DNA of 55,251 nt from CAZKVU01 sp964556475 (GTDB lineage Bacteria; Patescibacteriota; Microgenomatia; UBA1406; HO2-37-13b). The translations under genes were made by a program, and so were the position numbers. The notes below the pieces were generated by a model. That model worked only from the letters and a program-made list of their open reading frames with translations, made no database searches and was not told the DNA's origin. Positions 17,177-25,651 of this stretch are shown piece after piece. The stretch is taken from assembly GCA_964556475.1 (NCBI GenBank), contig CAZKVU010000007.1, forward strand, positions 1 to 55,251, in the 5' to 3' direction. How positions within the stretch are numbered: position 1 is the stretch's first letter; each line of letters begins with the position of its first letter.

Positions 17177-17244
17177 AATATTGTGGATAACTTATCCACA
17201 ATATTAATGAATCGTTATACACATGTCAACGGCATTTATACACA
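17177..17244 (-). promoter_or_regulatory. dnaA promoter and DnaA-box cluster (oriC candidate)
   Basis: Minus-strand promoter: TTGACA (17224-17229), 17-bp spacer, TAATAT (17201-17206). Two consensus DnaA boxes (TTATCCACA and its reverse) form a perfect inverted repeat at 17177-17205, 14-bp arms around one base, covering the predicted start of transcription and reaching the dnaA ATG. Two more boxes TTATACACA lie at 17215-17223 and 17236-17244. AT-rich sequence continues to 17340. Together with the dnaA-dnaN spacer this is a bipartite origin layout. Confidence 0.8.
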
Positions 17245-17367
17245 AAAACCCCTTTGTTGAGAGGGAAACACAAAAAATAATATAGATCAAACCAGCAATC
17301 TAAATGCACATACTATATAGGTGTATACTTTTGTATGATGGGGGTATGCTGGCACGTAGCGCAGAGC

Positions 17368-17688
17368 CTATTGATGGCGTGAATACGATTCACTTTTTAG
17401 TATTTGGAATTCAACCAGTTGTTCCACTGGGGTTTCGTGTATTATTTCAACGTGGTCAACCCGCGAGATAGGGGAACCGGTTCGTATGGCGTCTATTGTG
17501 TCATTGACAGAGCGGACATCTCCTTGAAGTAAAACCTCTACACCGCCATGTGGGCCAAAAACCTCTGACTTATTAAAAACATTCCGCGCCCACCCAGTAA
17601 CACCGGTTCTTTTGGCCTGAATTTTTGTCCAAGCCCTAAACCCAACCCCAACAACATCACCAGAAATAAACAAGCGAACCTGTGTCAT
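17368..17688 (-). CDS. acyP: Acylphosphatase
   Basis: 106 aa. Hydrolyses carboxyl-phosphate bonds of acyl phosphates. The family signature is clear: RLFISGDVVGVGFRAWTKIQAKRTGVTGWARN (residues 5-36), with the catalytic Arg in GVGFRAW and Asn in GWARN, and GGVEVLLQGD later. There is an extra Lys/Val/Phe stretch (KSEVFGPH) between the two halves. It lies alone upstream of dnaA, on the same strand. Confidence 0.94.
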   Translation of the reverse strand: MTQVRLFISGDVVGVGFRAWTKIQAKRTGVTGWARNVFNKSEVFGPHGGVEVLLQGDVRSVNDTIDAIRTGSPISRVDHVEIIHETPVEQLVEFQILKSESYSRHQ

Positions 17689-17744
17689 GTAATAATATTA
17701 CCACGTAGGAAATTCACGTAAACACCAAGCCTTTATTAAGCGCA

Positions 17745-18797
17745 TTAATACCCCCTCTTTACACTACGAATTTTTTCAACAAACCAGTTCGCCCAGTAAC
17801 GCTGAGAAACAATATAATCTTTTGTTGTTGAATATTGATGGGTTTCTCCTCCAAACCCCTTTTTAAACAAGCTGAGGCCTGCCCACGGGTGGTTTGGTTT
17901 ATTTTCTGGGGCAACCCCCCAAAAATTATAGCGAGTATAATTACGAGCCTTTAAATCGTTAATAATAAACCACTGGAGAAGGTGTGGGGCAGGGAGGTTG
18001 TCTTGGGTTCGAACCGACGCACCATAGTGATAATAACCTGTATTATTTTGTTCAATAACAAATGCAGCCGCAATAGGTTTATTGTTGTGATAAGCAAAAT
18101 AAAGAGCAACATTTCCAGATGAATTGAATGTTTCAAACTCTCGTGTAATAAACGCTGTTGATTGGCCAAAGAAACCTTGATTGGTAACTGTTTGGGTATA
18201 TAAGTCACAAAACTTTGCAATCTCATTCGAAGATGTTGTTCTTTCACACAAAACAGGATATGAGTCCTTGTTTTTCAAAATGTATCTTGTTGACTTTCGC
18301 ATGTTTCTAAGGAGATCTTCGGTTGAAATGTCAATGTTTAGAACAAGAGATTCTTCTGATTGGACAAAAATCGGCGCGTCTTTATAGCCTAATTCATAAA
18401 AAACATGGTCGTTTTCAGGTGTCCGGGGGGATATAGGAGCGATTCGTACAAACACACACGACTCTTCTCGAGCGATCTTAATAAGATAATGTGTGATTTT
18501 TTCCAGTAAATCGTGCGGAATTACTTGTGTCAAACTAAACACCGGTCCGTTGTTATAAACCGGACCATGTGGGATGAGTAAAAACGTCCCTCGTTTTGCC
18601 TGTATTTTTACAATCAAACACGCCGCAATAAGCTGCTCAGACTTGTCAGAGATTCCTATGCGCCAGATTTTGTGACCATTTTTTTCATAAACTTCACCCC
18701 ACTCCCATGATTGGTGAAACGTTTCAGTCGTATTGTTGAAAATAAAACTGTTCCATTGATCCTTGTTGTTTATTATGATTATTGAGCCGTCTGACAT
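17745..18797 (-). CDS. FemAB/FemX-like peptidyltransferase
   Basis: 350 aa. Two GNAT-type halves: WNSFIFNNTTETFHQSWEWGEVYEKNG at the start, and NKPIAAAFVIEQNNTGYYHYGASVRTQDNLPAPHLLQWFIINDLKARNYTRYNFWGVAP in the second half, the motif string typical of FemAB proteins, which use aminoacyl-tRNA to add residues to peptidoglycan stem peptides. Ends with LSLFKKGFGGETHQY and a basic tail. Its start overlaps the DegT gene by 19 bp, so the two are coexpressed. Which residue it adds is not known. Confidence 0.88.
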   Translation of the reverse strand: MSDGSIIIINNKDQWNSFIFNNTTETFHQSWEWGEVYEKNGHKIWRIGISDKSEQLIAACLIVKIQAKRGTFLLIPHGPVYNNGPVFSLTQVIPHDLLEKITHYLIKIAREESCVFVRIAPISPRTPENDHVFYELGYKDAPIFVQSEESLVLNIDISTEDLLRNMRKSTRYILKNKDSYPVLCERTTSSNEIAKFCDLYTQTVTNQGFFGQSTAFITREFETFNSSGNVALYFAYHNNKPIAAAFVIEQNNTGYYHYGASVRTQDNLPAPHLLQWFIINDLKARNYTRYNFWGVAPENKPNHPWAGLSLFKKGFGGETHQYSTTKDYIVSQRYWANWFVEKIRSVKRGY

Positions 18798-20002
18798 AGT
18801 GAAAGTATTGTCTCTACATCCTGCTGAGACGTGTTAATATGGGTTGGCAAATTAACAGTGTGAGCTGCGAGATCTTCCGCCACAAGGCAACTTTTGTAAT
18901 TAAAAGGCCCTGTTAAGCTGTTTGGGGGGTCTATTGCAGCTCTGTACCAATTTCCCAGATGAACACCCTTTTTTTGGGCTTTTTTTAAAAAAGCCCCTTT
19001 GTTTTCAACATATAGTGGGACTCGGAGATATGGAATTTCATTGAGTAGGCCTAAACCAAGTCGATGAATGTATTGATTCGAGACGTTTTTCCGATGTTGG
19101 TTAAAAAGCGATGCCTTATCAAGCTGCTGGAGGAGCAGTGCTGCAAGAGCGGGGTGAAAGGAATAATGAAGGAAGGTTGGTTTACCACCAGCATGTTCGG
19201 TTTTTTGAACTGCTTTTGAAAGAAAACCCACTCGTGCTGCCGCCCATAAAATTGCTTTGCCAAGCAAGTCATATACTGGGAGCGCAATGTTGTATAGTAC
19301 GGGATAGAAGAGCTGTTGAAGCACAAACCACAAAGGGGGTTGAATTAAGCTTTTCTCATAACTTGTTAATCGAGCTGAAAGATTTTTATCTTTAGCGATA
19401 ACAGCTCCTCCAAAAACCGAAGATAAGGCCTTATCCCTTCCAAAGCTGAAAACGCCTATATCCCCAAATGTACCAAGAACTTTTCCATTAAGGGTTCCCC
19501 CAAACACATGAGCACAATCCTCAATGACATATATGTTCTTTTCTGAAGCGATTTTAAGTATTTCTTTTATCGGAGCAGGAATGCCGAATGTGTGTTGCAC
19601 AATTATTACTCTTGTTTTATTTGTTATCTTTTTACTAAGATCCTCAATGTCGATATTGTATGTTTTTTTGTCTATGTCAACAAAAACCGGGGTAAGTCCA
19701 GCCCAGACGACTGACGCAGGTACAGCAACACAGGTAAAAGCTTGAATTATAACTTCGTCACCTTCTTGGAGGTTGAGAGCTTTCAAGCTGTAGAACAAAC
19801 CTGCGCGCGCTGACGAAAATAAGACAACATTTTGAGGTTGCAACGATGATTGATTAACAACTTGAGCAATACGAGCCCTAACCTTGTCCAAAGTTGTTGT
19901 GTCGGTTTTTCCTGTCACCAAACTTCCTATAAGACGCATCGAGAGTCGCACATCATCCTTTTGAAAATTTGGTGAAAAACTTGTTGAAATTGGTCTATTC
20001 AT
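18779..20002 (-). CDS. DegT/DnrJ/EryC1-family aminotransferase
   Basis: 407 aa. PLP enzyme; the family usually transaminates nucleotide keto-sugars. PLP lysine is K191 in VFSFGRDKALSSVFGGAV; EDCAHVFGG (about 161-169) holds the cofactor-contacting Asp and His; QAFTCVAVPASVVWAGLTPVFVDID matches the family's substrate-loop region. It sits between a FemAB-like gene and a membrane Mur ligase, so a role in making an amino sugar or amino-acid-linked envelope precursor is likely but not provable here. Confidence 0.9.
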   Translation of the reverse strand: MNRPISTSFSPNFQKDDVRLSMRLIGSLVTGKTDTTTLDKVRARIAQVVNQSSLQPQNVVLFSSARAGLFYSLKALNLQEGDEVIIQAFTCVAVPASVVWAGLTPVFVDIDKKTYNIDIEDLSKKITNKTRVIIVQHTFGIPAPIKEILKIASEKNIYVIEDCAHVFGGTLNGKVLGTFGDIGVFSFGRDKALSSVFGGAVIAKDKNLSARLTSYEKSLIQPPLWFVLQQLFYPVLYNIALPVYDLLGKAILWAAARVGFLSKAVQKTEHAGGKPTFLHYSFHPALAALLLQQLDKASLFNQHRKNVSNQYIHRLGLGLLNEIPYLRVPLYVENKGAFLKKAQKKGVHLGNWYRAAIDPPNSLTGPFNYKSCLVAEDLAAHTVNLPTHINTSQQDVETILSLCQTAQ

Positions 20003-20012
20003 TATGTGTCTA

Positions 20013-21425
20013 TTAATTATTTGCTAAAAACTCAACCACCAATGCGTTAACCCTACCCTCGACAAGAACCGCACTGTCTTTTGTTATATTTGCTTTGAGC
20101 CATGCAATTATTTTCCCAGGTTCGGTGATAAGGTGGCAATGAGTTTTATCGTCATAACCAGACAGAAGAGCCTCATAGCAATCTGGAGTTGTAATAACAG
20201 CTTCAATGGCGTGTTCAGAAAGAGTCTTACCAATTTGTCGATGAGTGGATTGGTTGTCCTCGGATAGTTCGATAAGGCAGGGCATCACAATTACATGTTT
20301 TTTGTGTTTTGTTCGAAATAGTTCGTCAATTGCCGCAAGAACACCCCGAGTATTAGAGCTATAAGAATCGTCGATAATATATGCGCCGTTATATCCGACT
20401 TTTGAATCCATGGTTTTGGGTGGGAGCGGAAGCGTCAGCATTGCCTTGATGAGATTTTCCTTTGGTATGTTAAGGTGTTGAGCAATAACCAGCGCTGCCT
20501 CAAGATTCGGCTTGAGAAAATCAGGAATTCTCGACGTATCAAGAAATTGCTTTAAATTATCACGAGAGGCTTGTGTATTAAAGTGGACAATGGCAAGTGG
20601 ATGTTCTGGTAAGATCGGGGCATGTTCGCTTTCTCCGTTAATAACAGCCAGGCTATTTTTTTGAAGCGATGCAAGTAGTTCTGATTTGGCTTCAATAATA
20701 TTCTCTTGTCCACCAAACAACTCAATATGTTGATCGCTGATGCCGGTAATGATGGCAATATCGGGTTTTACAATCGATGCAAGCTCGGCGATTTCTCCCT
20801 TTTTATACGCTCCCATTTCAACAATCAGTATTTGGTGTTGTGGGGATAGAGATGTTAGAATGGCGCGACTTAAACCAAGCGGAGTGTTCACACTGCCCTG
20901 CGTCGTCATCACATTAAAAAGCGTCGACAATATATGGTTGAGAAAATATTTTGTTGTTGATTTGCCATAACTACCCGTAATACCAACCACAACAAGTCCC
21001 TGACCTTTATATTGAGAAATCTTTGCCCGCGCTCTGGAGTAAATAAATTGACGGATACACCACTCAATTGGAATAATCACGGCAATGAGAGCAAGCTGCA
21101 ATAGCGGTGTTGTTAGAAGGAGCGCTCCAATCGTTATTAACGAAGAACCAAAATACACATAAAACCACAGGTGAACAAGCAGCATGAGCGACACAAGTAC
21201 GATGCTTTTGGCGGTAAGACGTGGAAGCTTGTTTGGGGACAGGGGTGCTAACAACGTCAGAAAGGGTAGGGCTAAAATGGGGTTACGATAATTTCTTTTT
21301 AAATAGCTTAAAAAACGGTCAAATCGGTATTCGTTGAATTGCAAAAGATACAGCACAAAAAAATTCTGTGCGATCGATTTGATAATCAGAAGTCCGATTA
21401 TAAGAGATAGCGTAGCAGGTGTCAC
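20013..21425 (-). CDS. Mur ligase-family protein (MurF-like) with N-terminal membrane domain
   Basis: 470 aa. The C-terminal 330 residues carry Mur ligase features: ATP loop GITGSYGKSTTKYFLNHIL (from 148), TPLGLSRAIL, the IVEMGAYKKGEI segment, TGISDQHIELFG, and DDSYSSNTRGVLAAIDEL, close to MurF (D-Ala-D-Ala-adding enzyme). The N-terminal 135 residues form about four hydrophobic helices in place of the usual soluble substrate domain. So the ligase is tethered to the membrane and its substrate may be lipid-linked. It overlaps the hydrolase gene by 4 bp and heads the DegT/FemAB cluster. Confidence 0.85.
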   Translation of the reverse strand: MTPATLSLIIGLLIIKSIAQNFFVLYLLQFNEYRFDRFLSYLKRNYRNPILALPFLTLLAPLSPNKLPRLTAKSIVLVSLMLLVHLWFYVYFGSSLITIGALLLTTPLLQLALIAVIIPIEWCIRQFIYSRARAKISQYKGQGLVVVGITGSYGKSTTKYFLNHILSTLFNVMTTQGSVNTPLGLSRAILTSLSPQHQILIVEMGAYKKGEIAELASIVKPDIAIITGISDQHIELFGGQENIIEAKSELLASLQKNSLAVINGESEHAPILPEHPLAIVHFNTQASRDNLKQFLDTSRIPDFLKPNLEAALVIAQHLNIPKENLIKAMLTLPLPPKTMDSKVGYNGAYIIDDSYSSNTRGVLAAIDELFRTKHKKHVIVMPCLIELSEDNQSTHRQIGKTLSEHAIEAVITTPDCYEALLSGYDDKTHCHLITEPGKIIAWLKANITKDSAVLVEGRVNALVVEFLANN

Positions 21426-22150
21426 TTCTGGATAAACTTAACAAGTAATTCAGCAATGCGATCTGGGTGTGTTATGTTAATGTTGTGACGGGCTTCAGGA
21501 ATGACGTGAAATTCTGATTTCTTTATGAGCGAGTGTAGTTGTTGACCCATCTTCAACGGTGTATCTTTGTCGATTTCCCCCCAGACAAGGAGGGTCGGGG
21601 ACTTAATTTTTTTCAGATCTTTGGTTGGGTCATATGAGAGCATATTAATCATCGTTTTCTTCATAATGGGTGATGCGCGATTGTAATCTGATTCACCGAC
21701 CAATTTATATAAAATCTTTTTACTAAGTTTGTTTAGAGGTGTCTTGCTCAGAGGCCACATAATAACTTTTCCTATTTTGGACACAATCTTAAATACTGTT
21801 TTTTTAAAAGTTTTTTTTGAAGGGAGTCCTGCAGCATTTATAAGTACAAGTTTTGATATGAGTTTTGGGTTATGTGCTGCAACTCTCATGAGAATACGTC
21901 CACCATTTGAATGTCCTATTACAATAGGCTTTTCCATTTTATGATGGGCAATATAATCCTTTAACCAGGCGGCATAGTCATCAATAGTATGAGGTTTTTT
22001 AAGAGGGGCTTGTTCATCAAATCCCGGAACAAATGGGACATGGATGATTGTGTTGGGCATGAGCGATGAGAGTTTTTCTTTAAATGCATGCCATCGCTCC
22101 GGCGAACTGCCCCAACCATGCACAACAAGTATATGAGTGATTTTTTCCAT
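21422..22150 (-). CDS. Alpha/beta hydrolase
   Basis: 242 aa. Oxyanion loop ILVVHGWGSSPERW at the start, nucleophile Ser in VIGHSNGGRILM (about residue 80), acid Asp in VWGEIDKDTPL (about 195) and His in PEARHNINITHPD (about 222) complete the triad. Substrate unknown; neighbours suggest envelope metabolism. The ATG lies 8 bp downstream of the 3' end of tRNA-Ala on the same strand, with no space for a promoter, so it is probably cotranscribed with the tRNA and freed by tRNA processing. Confidence 0.9.
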   Translation of the reverse strand: MEKITHILVVHGWGSSPERWHAFKEKLSSLMPNTIIHVPFVPGFDEQAPLKKPHTIDDYAAWLKDYIAHHKMEKPIVIGHSNGGRILMRVAAHNPKLISKLVLINAAGLPSKKTFKKTVFKIVSKIGKVIMWPLSKTPLNKLSKKILYKLVGESDYNRASPIMKKTMINMLSYDPTKDLKKIKSPTLLVWGEIDKDTPLKMGQQLHSLIKKSEFHVIPEARHNINITHPDRIAELLVKFIQK

Positions 22151-22158
22151 GACAAGGG

Positions 22159-22232
22159 TGGACCGAAGGGGACTTGAACCCCTGACCCCCGCACTGCCAG
22201 CGCGGTGCTCTAGCCAACTGAGCTATCGGCCC
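22159..22232 (-). tRNA. tRNA-Ala (anticodon GGC)
   Basis: Acceptor GGGCCGA/TCGGTCC (one G-U), D arm GCTC...GAGC, anticodon stem CCGCG/TGCGG with loop CTGGCAG giving anticodon GGC, T arm GGGGT-TCAAGTC-CCC type, discriminator A. CCA not fully encoded (ACCC follows). TATAAT on the minus strand at about 22247-22252 may be its promoter. The alpha/beta hydrolase gene starts eight bases after its end. Confidence 0.96.
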
Positions 22233-22274
22233 GTTATCAAGCTATATTATAACAATTCACGAGATATATGTCGC

Positions 22275-22484
22275 CTTATTGTGCGAAGGTCCATGCACCT
22301 AAAGCCCATGGAACAGGTACCACGCGGTANNNNNNNNNNNNNNNNNNNNNNNNNNNNNNNNNNNNNNNNNNNNNNNNNNNNNNNNNNNNNNNNNNNNNNN
22401 NNNNNNNNNNNNNNNNNNNNNNNNNNNNNCTTATTGTGCGAAGGTCCATGCACCTAAAGCCCATGGAACAGGTACCACGCGGTA
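22275..22484. other. Assembly gap with 55-bp duplicated ends; gene-free stretch 22233-22559
   Basis: Ns at 22330-22429. The 55 bases before the gap (22275-22329) are identical to the 55 after it (22430-22484). This pattern repeats at two other gaps and points to overlapping contig ends that were scaffolded rather than merged. Joined, the spacer has two GGTACC palindromes flanking ACGC (GGTACCACGCGGTACC) and no convincing gene. A 30-codon ORF from 22268 is not supported by anything else. Confidence 0.9.
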
Positions 22485-22559
22485 CCAAATTAGGTACTTT
22501 TATTGCACGGTTTAAAAAGGTAGACATGCAGGCACAATACCAGCCGGACAGCAGGTAAT

Positions 22560-23687
22560 TTACTGAACATGCAAGAAGAAACTTTTTAGTCCATTGCCAT
22601 GGTCAATATACTTTATCTTTATTATTGCGGGTCCTCCCGCGCAATTTTGACTTGACGTATACAAGGTTCCATCAAAAGGAGCATATATAACGTCACTGCT
22701 TTCGCTGACCATGTCAAGCCCTGTGTGAACACCACCGCTGTATGCATATCTCCAAGAGTAAGGTGTGTGGCCAAACTCTTGAGTGATAATAATGGGGTCG
22801 TTAAGAGGCATTCTCCAAGATTTATCACCCCCGACATAGTTGTGGGGGTTAACCCATTGATTGTCTTGTCTAACCTCAAAGTGTAGATGTTTGTTTGTTG
22901 AACAACTATACCTGGGGTCAGAATGCCATCCTGTATTTCCAACAAGCGCAATAGGATCACCTTTTTGAACCGGTCCCACTTTTTGGCCCGATTCAACAGC
23001 AGCATTGATAGCCTGGAATTCAGAGAGGGCCTGCGCTAGTAATTGTTGATATTTCTTTTCATCATTCTTGGTTTGTTGGAGGAGTTCAGTTTTTTGAGCT
23101 TTTTCACTGTCTAGATCGGCTTTCTGCTTTTTGAGTTGGTTTTCCAGTTCTTCGAGTTCTTCTTTTTTAACCTCTCTGAGTGATTTTTGCTCTACAAAGT
23201 TATTTTTAATCTGTTGCGTTCTAAGAGCGAGCATTTGATCGTTTTCCTCGGCTTTTTGAATGTATTGCAGGCGGTTGGTAAAGGATGAATTATCTGGGGC
23301 AAAAAAGAGTTCGAGCATGCTCATTTCTCGTCGCTTGTATCCATCAACAATTTTTTCAAGAAGCACCCGACTAACATGGTCGAGCGATGTGTTGAGTTCG
23401 TCGATTTTGTTTGAAAGTTTATCAATTTCTATTTGTGCCTCATCAATATCGCCCTCGGTTTTTTTGATATTAAATTGAGCGAGTTCTATTTTAGTGTCCA
23501 TAAATTTGAGCTGTGAAGATAAGTTGTTTGTTTGGGTGCGAGCGTTGTTGAGCTTTTCTTCATATTCCTTAATTTTGCTTTTACAGTCGTCCTGTCCCTC
23601 ACAGACCGCAGCAAAAGACACCGATGCAATAGAAAAAAGAGCACCAATTAAAAAAATAGAAAAAATAGTCCGAATATGGCGTCGCAT
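22560..23687 (-). CDS. Coiled-coil M23 peptidase with catalytic halves in reversed order
   Basis: 375 aa. Signal peptide 1-27, long coiled coil about 30-230 (EnvC-like), then peptidase elements. Canonical M23/LytM order is HxxxD strand, core, HxH strand. Here the second half comes first (GDPIALVGNTGW, HLHFEV with H267/H269, VNPHNYV, residues about 235-285), followed by the first half (IIITQEFG, GGVHTGLD with H321/D325, APFDGTLYT, IDHGNG, ending SFFLHVQ with H373). All metal ligands and the catalytic His are present, so the fold is probably a circular permutation and not a broken gene. Likely cuts peptidoglycan during growth or division. TATAAT lies 11 bases before the ATG. Confidence 0.85.
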   Translation of the reverse strand: MRRHIRTIFSIFLIGALFSIASVSFAAVCEGQDDCKSKIKEYEEKLNNARTQTNNLSSQLKFMDTKIELAQFNIKKTEGDIDEAQIEIDKLSNKIDELNTSLDHVSRVLLEKIVDGYKRREMSMLELFFAPDNSSFTNRLQYIQKAEENDQMLALRTQQIKNNFVEQKSLREVKKEELEELENQLKKQKADLDSEKAQKTELLQQTKNDEKKYQQLLAQALSEFQAINAAVESGQKVGPVQKGDPIALVGNTGWHSDPRYSCSTNKHLHFEVRQDNQWVNPHNYVGGDKSWRMPLNDPIIITQEFGHTPYSWRYAYSGGVHTGLDMVSESSDVIYAPFDGTLYTSSQNCAGGPAIIKIKYIDHGNGLKSFFLHVQ

Positions 23688-23774
23688 AGTGTTTTCACAT
23701 TATACAGATTATTTAGTAACAAGGCTAATCGCGGGCATGCTCAATAACGACGTGCTCAATGTTACAATACACAT

Positions 23775-24332
23775 ATGAATTATTACGATGAGAACCAGAA
23801 CATAATTGCAGTGGATGAGGATGACAATGTGGTAGGGCCAGTAGAAAAATGGGAGGCTCATAAACAGGGGCTTTTACATAGGGCTTTTACCGTTGGTTTG
23901 CGATACGATGGGATGTGGGTTGTGCAACATAGAAAGCACCCCGTATTTGACAGTGTTTTAGATTTAACATGTTCATCGCATCCTCTTTTTACCAAACTGA
24001 ATTCGCGTGAAGAAATGGAAGATACTATTGTAGATACAATTCGGCGAGAGTGGGTATTAGGGGACGAAGTTGTGAACAAATCCATGCTGGAATATTTTGG
24101 GAAGGTGCGATACAAAGCAGATGATCCGCTGAGCGAATACAAAGAGAATGAAATATGTCATATATACGTAGTTACCCTTCAAAACAAACCAGACATAAAT
24201 GATGTATTTGCCTATGGAATGAGCCTTGTTCCTGAAAGTGTTTTATTTAACAAGCGTAATCTCATTCGGAATTCATTTGCTCCATGGGTTGTTCCAATGG
24301 TTCCTTTGTTATCAAATTCTATAAAACAGTAA
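23775..24332 (+). CDS. Type 1 isopentenyl-diphosphate isomerase-like protein
   Basis: 185 aa. Nudix fold enzyme family that interconverts IPP and DMAPP. Alignable landmarks: VEKWEAHKQGLLHRAF (metal-binding His29, His35), LTCSSHP (66-70), YKENEIC (Glu124, Glu126), RYKADDP and FAPWVVP near the end. The catalytic Cys position of the known enzymes (Cys67 in Escherichia coli, directly before G/S-H-P) is Ser here, with a Cys one residue earlier, so activity is uncertain. TACAAT ends six bases before the ATG (leaderless). The FAD oxidoreductase gene begins one base after its stop; the pair is an operon. Confidence 0.8.
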   Translation: MNYYDENQNIIAVDEDDNVVGPVEKWEAHKQGLLHRAFTVGLRYDGMWVVQHRKHPVFDSVLDLTCSSHPLFTKLNSREEMEDTIVDTIRREWVLGDEVVNKSMLEYFGKVRYKADDPLSEYKENEICHIYVVTLQNKPDINDVFAYGMSLVPESVLFNKRNLIRNSFAPWVVPMVPLLSNSIKQ

Positions 24333-24333
24333 A

Positions 24334-25602
24334 ATGGTGCGGAGAGTTGCAGTTCTTGGAGGCGGTATTACCGGCTTAACAGCAGCATATTACATAAAAA
24401 AACAAGGATTCGATGTAACTGTTTTTGAAAAAGCTCCTGTTCTAGGTGGCCTTGCTCATGGTTTTCAGGAAAAGGATTGGGAATGGCCACTTGAATATGC
24501 ATATCATCATTTATTCAAGAACGATACGGACATTCAATCATTCGCACAAGAGATAGGGTATGACGGTATTTACTTTAGCACACCGCATACAGATTCACTT
24601 TATAAGGTTGACGGAAATTACCGCATAATTCCCGTAGATTCACCGCAAGACTTTCTAAAGTTTCCTTTGCTATCACCGCTGGAAAAGCTGAGAGCGGCTT
24701 CCATACTCGCGGGCTTGAAGATATCTCCTGCTCTACAAATGTATGAAGGCTTGAGTGCAGAGGAATTTGTGCGAACCTATATGGGAAATCGAATGTGGAA
24801 GGTGTTTTTCGAACAACTTTTTCGGAAAAAGTTCGGGAAATATTCGGGAAAAGTTCTTGCTTCTTTCCTTTGGGCGCGTATTCATAAAAGAACCCGCGAG
24901 CTTGGGTATATGCAGGGAGGCTTTCAAAGCTTTATTAACTTTACAGAGAAAACACTTATTGACGATGGCGTAATTATTCACAAGGGTACCGAAGTTCCAG
25001 AGATTAAAAAAGAGGGAGATAGGTTTAGTTTTGGAGATATGACATTTGATTGCGTTATTTCAACCCTCCCATCACCGATTTTAACAAAGGTTGGCGAGAA
25101 CATTCTTCCTGATTTTTATACAAAGCAGTTAAAGAGTTTGAAATATCTTCACGCTCTCGTTCTCATACTCGAAACAGAGCAGCCAATCTTGGATAAAACG
25201 TATTGGCTTAACATATGCACAGAAGAAATTCCGCTTATGTTTGTTGGCCAGCATACAAATTTTGTTGATCCTAAGCACTATGGTGGTAATCACATCGCAT
25301 ATATAGGTTATTATCTAGAAAGAGATGACCCAAAGATGTTGATGGCCAAAGATGAGCTCATTTCGTTTGTTAAACCACATCTAAAAGCAATTTCTCAGAA
25401 AAATTTATCAGTGAAGAGATCGTATGTTTTTAAAGGCCCTTTTGCTCAACCAATATTTGATAGTGACTTTCTTCATAGTAAGCCAGATTTTATTACACCG
25501 GTAAAGAATTTCTACATTGCTAATTTAGACATGACGTATCCATATGATAGGGGAACTAATTATGCAGTGAAATTGGGCAAGGAAGTTGCAGCTCTCGTAT
25601 AG
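24334..25602 (+). CDS. NAD(P)/FAD-dependent oxidoreductase (amine oxidase/phytoene desaturase type)
   Basis: 422 aa. N-terminal FAD-binding motif VAVLGGGITGLTAAYYIKKQGFDVTVFEK (5-33) followed by GGLAHGF, the layout of protoporphyrinogen oxidase, HpnE and desaturase-like flavoproteins. C-terminal YIANLDMTYPYDRGTNYAVKLGKEVAALV holds the second FAD contact. Substrate unknown; operon with an Idi-like gene and nearness to a UbiA-type prenyltransferase suggest an isoprenoid or lipid-linked sugar. Distance to the upstream stop is one base. Confidence 0.85.
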   Translation: MVRRVAVLGGGITGLTAAYYIKKQGFDVTVFEKAPVLGGLAHGFQEKDWEWPLEYAYHHLFKNDTDIQSFAQEIGYDGIYFSTPHTDSLYKVDGNYRIIPVDSPQDFLKFPLLSPLEKLRAASILAGLKISPALQMYEGLSAEEFVRTYMGNRMWKVFFEQLFRKKFGKYSGKVLASFLWARIHKRTRELGYMQGGFQSFINFTEKTLIDDGVIIHKGTEVPEIKKEGDRFSFGDMTFDCVISTLPSPILTKVGENILPDFYTKQLKSLKYLHALVLILETEQPILDKTYWLNICTEEIPLMFVGQHTNFVDPKHYGGNHIAYIGYYLERDDPKMLMAKDELISFVKPHLKAISQKNLSVKRSYVFKGPFAQPIFDSDFLHSKPDFITPVKNFYIANLDMTYPYDRGTNYAVKLGKEVAALV

Positions 25603-25651
25603 TCTTTGCGTTAATTTTGCGTGAAATATGCGGGATTTATTCGTGATCTGT

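Noticed and set aside
22268..22457. Short ORFs around the gap at 22330
   Set aside because: They exist only because of Ns or duplicated ends; the joined sequence gives a 30-codon peptide without support.
22478..22487. TGGTACCGCG on the minus strand, the core of a T-box leader
   Set aside because: No specifier stem or aminoacyl-tRNA synthetase or amino-acid gene follows; the next gene on that strand is tRNA-Ala. The motif is part of the GGTACC palindromes.
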